DNA of 20,872 nucleotides. It comes from a virus. Of the stretch, positions 19,512-20,872 are shown piece by piece. Location: IMG/VR virus record IMGVR_UViG_3300017951_000171, positions 1 through 20,872 of that record; one strand, given 5' to 3'. Made by a program: the position numbers and the translations under genes. The notes beneath the pieces are model-generated. The model was not told the origin of the DNA, did not search any database, and was given only the letters and a program-made list of their open reading frames with translations. How positions within the stretch are numbered: position 1 is the stretch's first letter; each line of letters starts with the position of its first letter.

Positions 19512-19533
19512 AACACTGTGTAACCGTGAAATA

Positions 19534-19713
19534 CTACCAGCGCAGACTTGGATCGACGTACTTTCGCCAAGCATTGCGCTGCGCTTTGCGGCTGGTACGC
19601 CTCTGAGTGGTGCACCCCGCCCTGACCTCCTTGGCAAAAGCCAGAAACTGTGCCGCCCTTTGTATGTCTCCCGTGGTTGCAGTCCTGACTTCGTCCTGCA
19701 GCCAAGCGACCAT
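19534..19713 (-). CDS. Small basic protein, unknown function
   Basis: The ATG at 19713 gives 59 residues; a TTG at 19737 would add eight. VAWLQDEVRTATTGDIQRAA is followed by QFLAFAKEVRAGCTTQRRTS and RKAQRNAWRKYVDPSLRW. An N-terminal helical pair precedes a very basic C-terminus, suggesting nucleic-acid contact. It is the first gene after polymerase A in the leftward unit. No family recognised. A second long frame over the same bases is rejected as a shadow. Confidence 0.5.
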   Translation of the reverse strand: MVAWLQDEVRTATTGDIQRAAQFLAFAKEVRAGCTTQRRTSRKAQRNAWRKYVDPSLRW

Positions 19714-19778
19714 TATCTGACGACCAGTCCTTGCCAACGCCCGCCATCAGACTTTGAGCAACTGTAATAGTCAGATCT

Positions 19779-20872
19779 TTACTTGGCCTCGTACCAAGTT
19801 TTTCCATAGGCGGCGTCAGCTACAGCGGGTATCTCCTCTAGCCACAAAGCCTCCGCATCGACCATGCGCTTACTCAATATGTCCTTCCATTTGTCCTCGA
19901 AGCCCTCTTTAACCAGTAGTAAGACTTCGTCATGAACGACAGCAGATAAACGTGCTTCGTCTTCGTCTACCTGTCGCAGATCGAGCCAAAGATCACCCAG
20001 AGCCTTTTTAAGAATCGCAGCACCGGCACCCTGGATAGGCGTATTGCAGCGGGTAGTTAGGCGGTTCATATCTCCAGGCAAGTACCTAATCATGCCCGTA
20101 CGCGGTATGCGGACCATGCCCAGTCTGTCTCTGCATGGTTTCTGCGATGCGGCCTGCTGCTCCTTCTGCCAACGGTCAATACCCTCGTACTGTTGGTGGA
20201 ACTTTTCCCTAATGACTTGCGCGTCTTCAAGGGTCATAGTTATACCCATTGCACCTGCATACTCACGTAACCCGGCTGCACCACTGCCATACAACAAACC
20301 AAAGTTTGCACTTTTTGCTACCTGCCTGCGTGCTTTTTGTTCGGCTTCGTCATCAGTGGACTCTGGATAGATCGCTTCAGCAGTTAGGGTGTGAAGATCA
20401 ATATCTCGCTGGAACGCATCAATCATGATGGGGTCTTTAGACACAGCAGCAGCTAGACGAAGTTCCATCTGACCAAAGTCAGCCACTACAAATACGTAAC
20501 CGTCTTTCGCCCTTGCCGCTTTCCTGAAACCAGAATCACGCGGTACCTGCTGTAAATTTGGGTTCCTACAAGACATGCGTCCGGTATCAGCACCCAGCTG
20601 CAAATAACTGGCTCTGATATAACCGTCTGGGTCTTGATGCTCCATGAGAGATACGACCATCTGGCGCCGCTTCTCAGCCCGCTTCCAGGCCAAGTACAGG
20701 TGTATGACTCGGTGGTCCGCTTCGTAAGAACGTAGTGCTGACCTGCTAGCACTGGGTTTATTGTCCTTATCTAAGGGTGGCTTACCAAGTAGCACAGTCA
20801 GCTTTTCTATGAGCTGCTTTGATGAATTGAGATTGAAGCCTGCGAGCTTCTTTGTGCCAAGCCTTACGGAGC
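19779..20872 (-). CDS. polA: DNA polymerase I family (family A), 5' truncated by window edge
   Basis: The frame is open to the right edge, with about 363 residues visible (LNSSKQLIEKLTVLLGKPPL near its beginning). Numbering from a GTG at 20795: TGRMSCRNPNLQQVPRD is at 71-87. Motif A VADFGQMELRLAA has Asp106. Motif B RRQVAKSANFGLLYG (156-170) has Lys161, Phe165 and Tyr169. Motif C SAVVHDEVLLLV has His288-Asp289-Glu290. These are the polymerase palm and fingers, and both catalytic Asp are present. Phe165 corresponds to Phe762 of E. coli Pol I. Any 3'-5' exonuclease domain is outside the window. It replicates phage DNA. The operon continues left with small genes. Confidence 0.93.
   Translation of the reverse strand, partial: SVRLGTKKLAGFNLNSSKQLIEKLTVLLGKPPLDKDNKPSASRSALRSYEADHRVIHLYLAWKRAEKRRQMVVSLMEHQDPDGYIRASYLQLGADTGRMSCRNPNLQQVPRDSGFRKAARAKDGYVFVVADFGQMELRLAAAVSKDPIMIDAFQRDIDLHTLTAEAIYPESTDDEAEQKARRQVAKSANFGLLYGSGAAGLREYAGAMGITMTLEDAQVIREKFHQQYEGIDRWQKEQQAASQKPCRDRLGMVRIPRTGMIRYLPGDMNRLTTRCNTPIQGAGAAILKKALGDLWLDLRQVDEDEARLSAVVHDEVLLLVKEGFEDKWKDILSKRMVDAEALWLEEIPAVADAAYGKTWYEAK

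Noticed and set aside
19382-19807. 141-codon - strand frame (MEKLGTRPSKDL...)
   Set aside because: It overlaps two better frames (19278-19511 and 19534-19713) and reads like out-of-frame sequence, with runs of Gly/Gln/His and no fold-like pattern.

Overview
The window looks like part of the genome of a lytic tailed phage of unicellular cyanobacteria (Synechococcus/Cyanobium type). Pointers are the run of marine-cyanophage-style tail fibre genes, a small basic protein ending KKYRGQGK, a secreted glycine-rich protein (mature start DGFYINPEYN), a proline-rich IPDIRIPEI-type membrane protein, and a bacterial-type family A DNA polymerase. T4-like cyanophages use a family B polymerase, so this is probably a podovirus- or siphovirus-like lineage. 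These family assignments come from remembered sequence patterns, not from a search. Both ends of the window cut genes. Coding is almost continuous; no stretch over 300 bases lacks a gene.

Layout. (1) 1-8925, + strand: a tail-fibre/adhesin block of a truncated fibre with repeated receptor-type domains, a fibre chaperone-like protein, two small structural-type proteins, two fibres with Mtd-like N-termini (one carrying ten tandem 36/39-residue repeats), a 749-residue adhesin or depolymerase-like protein and two small proteins. (2) 8952-10975, + strand: a 44-residue basic protein, a secreted protein flanked by hairpins, and four small genes including two membrane-associated ones. (3) 10860-12758, - strand: three consecutive exported proteins and one membrane protein. 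(4) 12757-15044, + strand: a lysis-like cluster (membrane-anchored coiled coil, one-TM peptide, C39-like peptidase), then dCTP deaminase, a small acidic protein and an HNH endonuclease. (5) 14959-20872, mostly - strand: tightly overlapping small genes, three of which share an unusual Cys/FPE/FA motif, plus an NrdR-like zinc ribbon, an HTH protein, a dNMP kinase and DNA polymerase A at the right edge. Two small + strand genes are inserted here (17701-17940 and 18673-18822).

How it fits together. The + block supplies host recognition and lysis. The - block supplies replication and nucleotide metabolism (polymerase, dNMP kinase), joined by dCTP deaminase on the + strand. All four + to - junctions overlap at their 3' ends (116, 86, 98 and 14 bp), and one - to + junction shares a CATG start, so antisense transcript overlap is expected. 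The most unusual observations are an in-frame amber codon splitting what reads as one protein (17843-18277), an exported protein whose signal peptide has no usable start codon (near 11600), the triplicated Cys/FPE/FA module, and a hairpin-flanked secreted gene that behaves like a moron. Nine likely genes shorter than 60 codons were recovered by hand reading, plus one doubtful overlapping frame (16153-16284).
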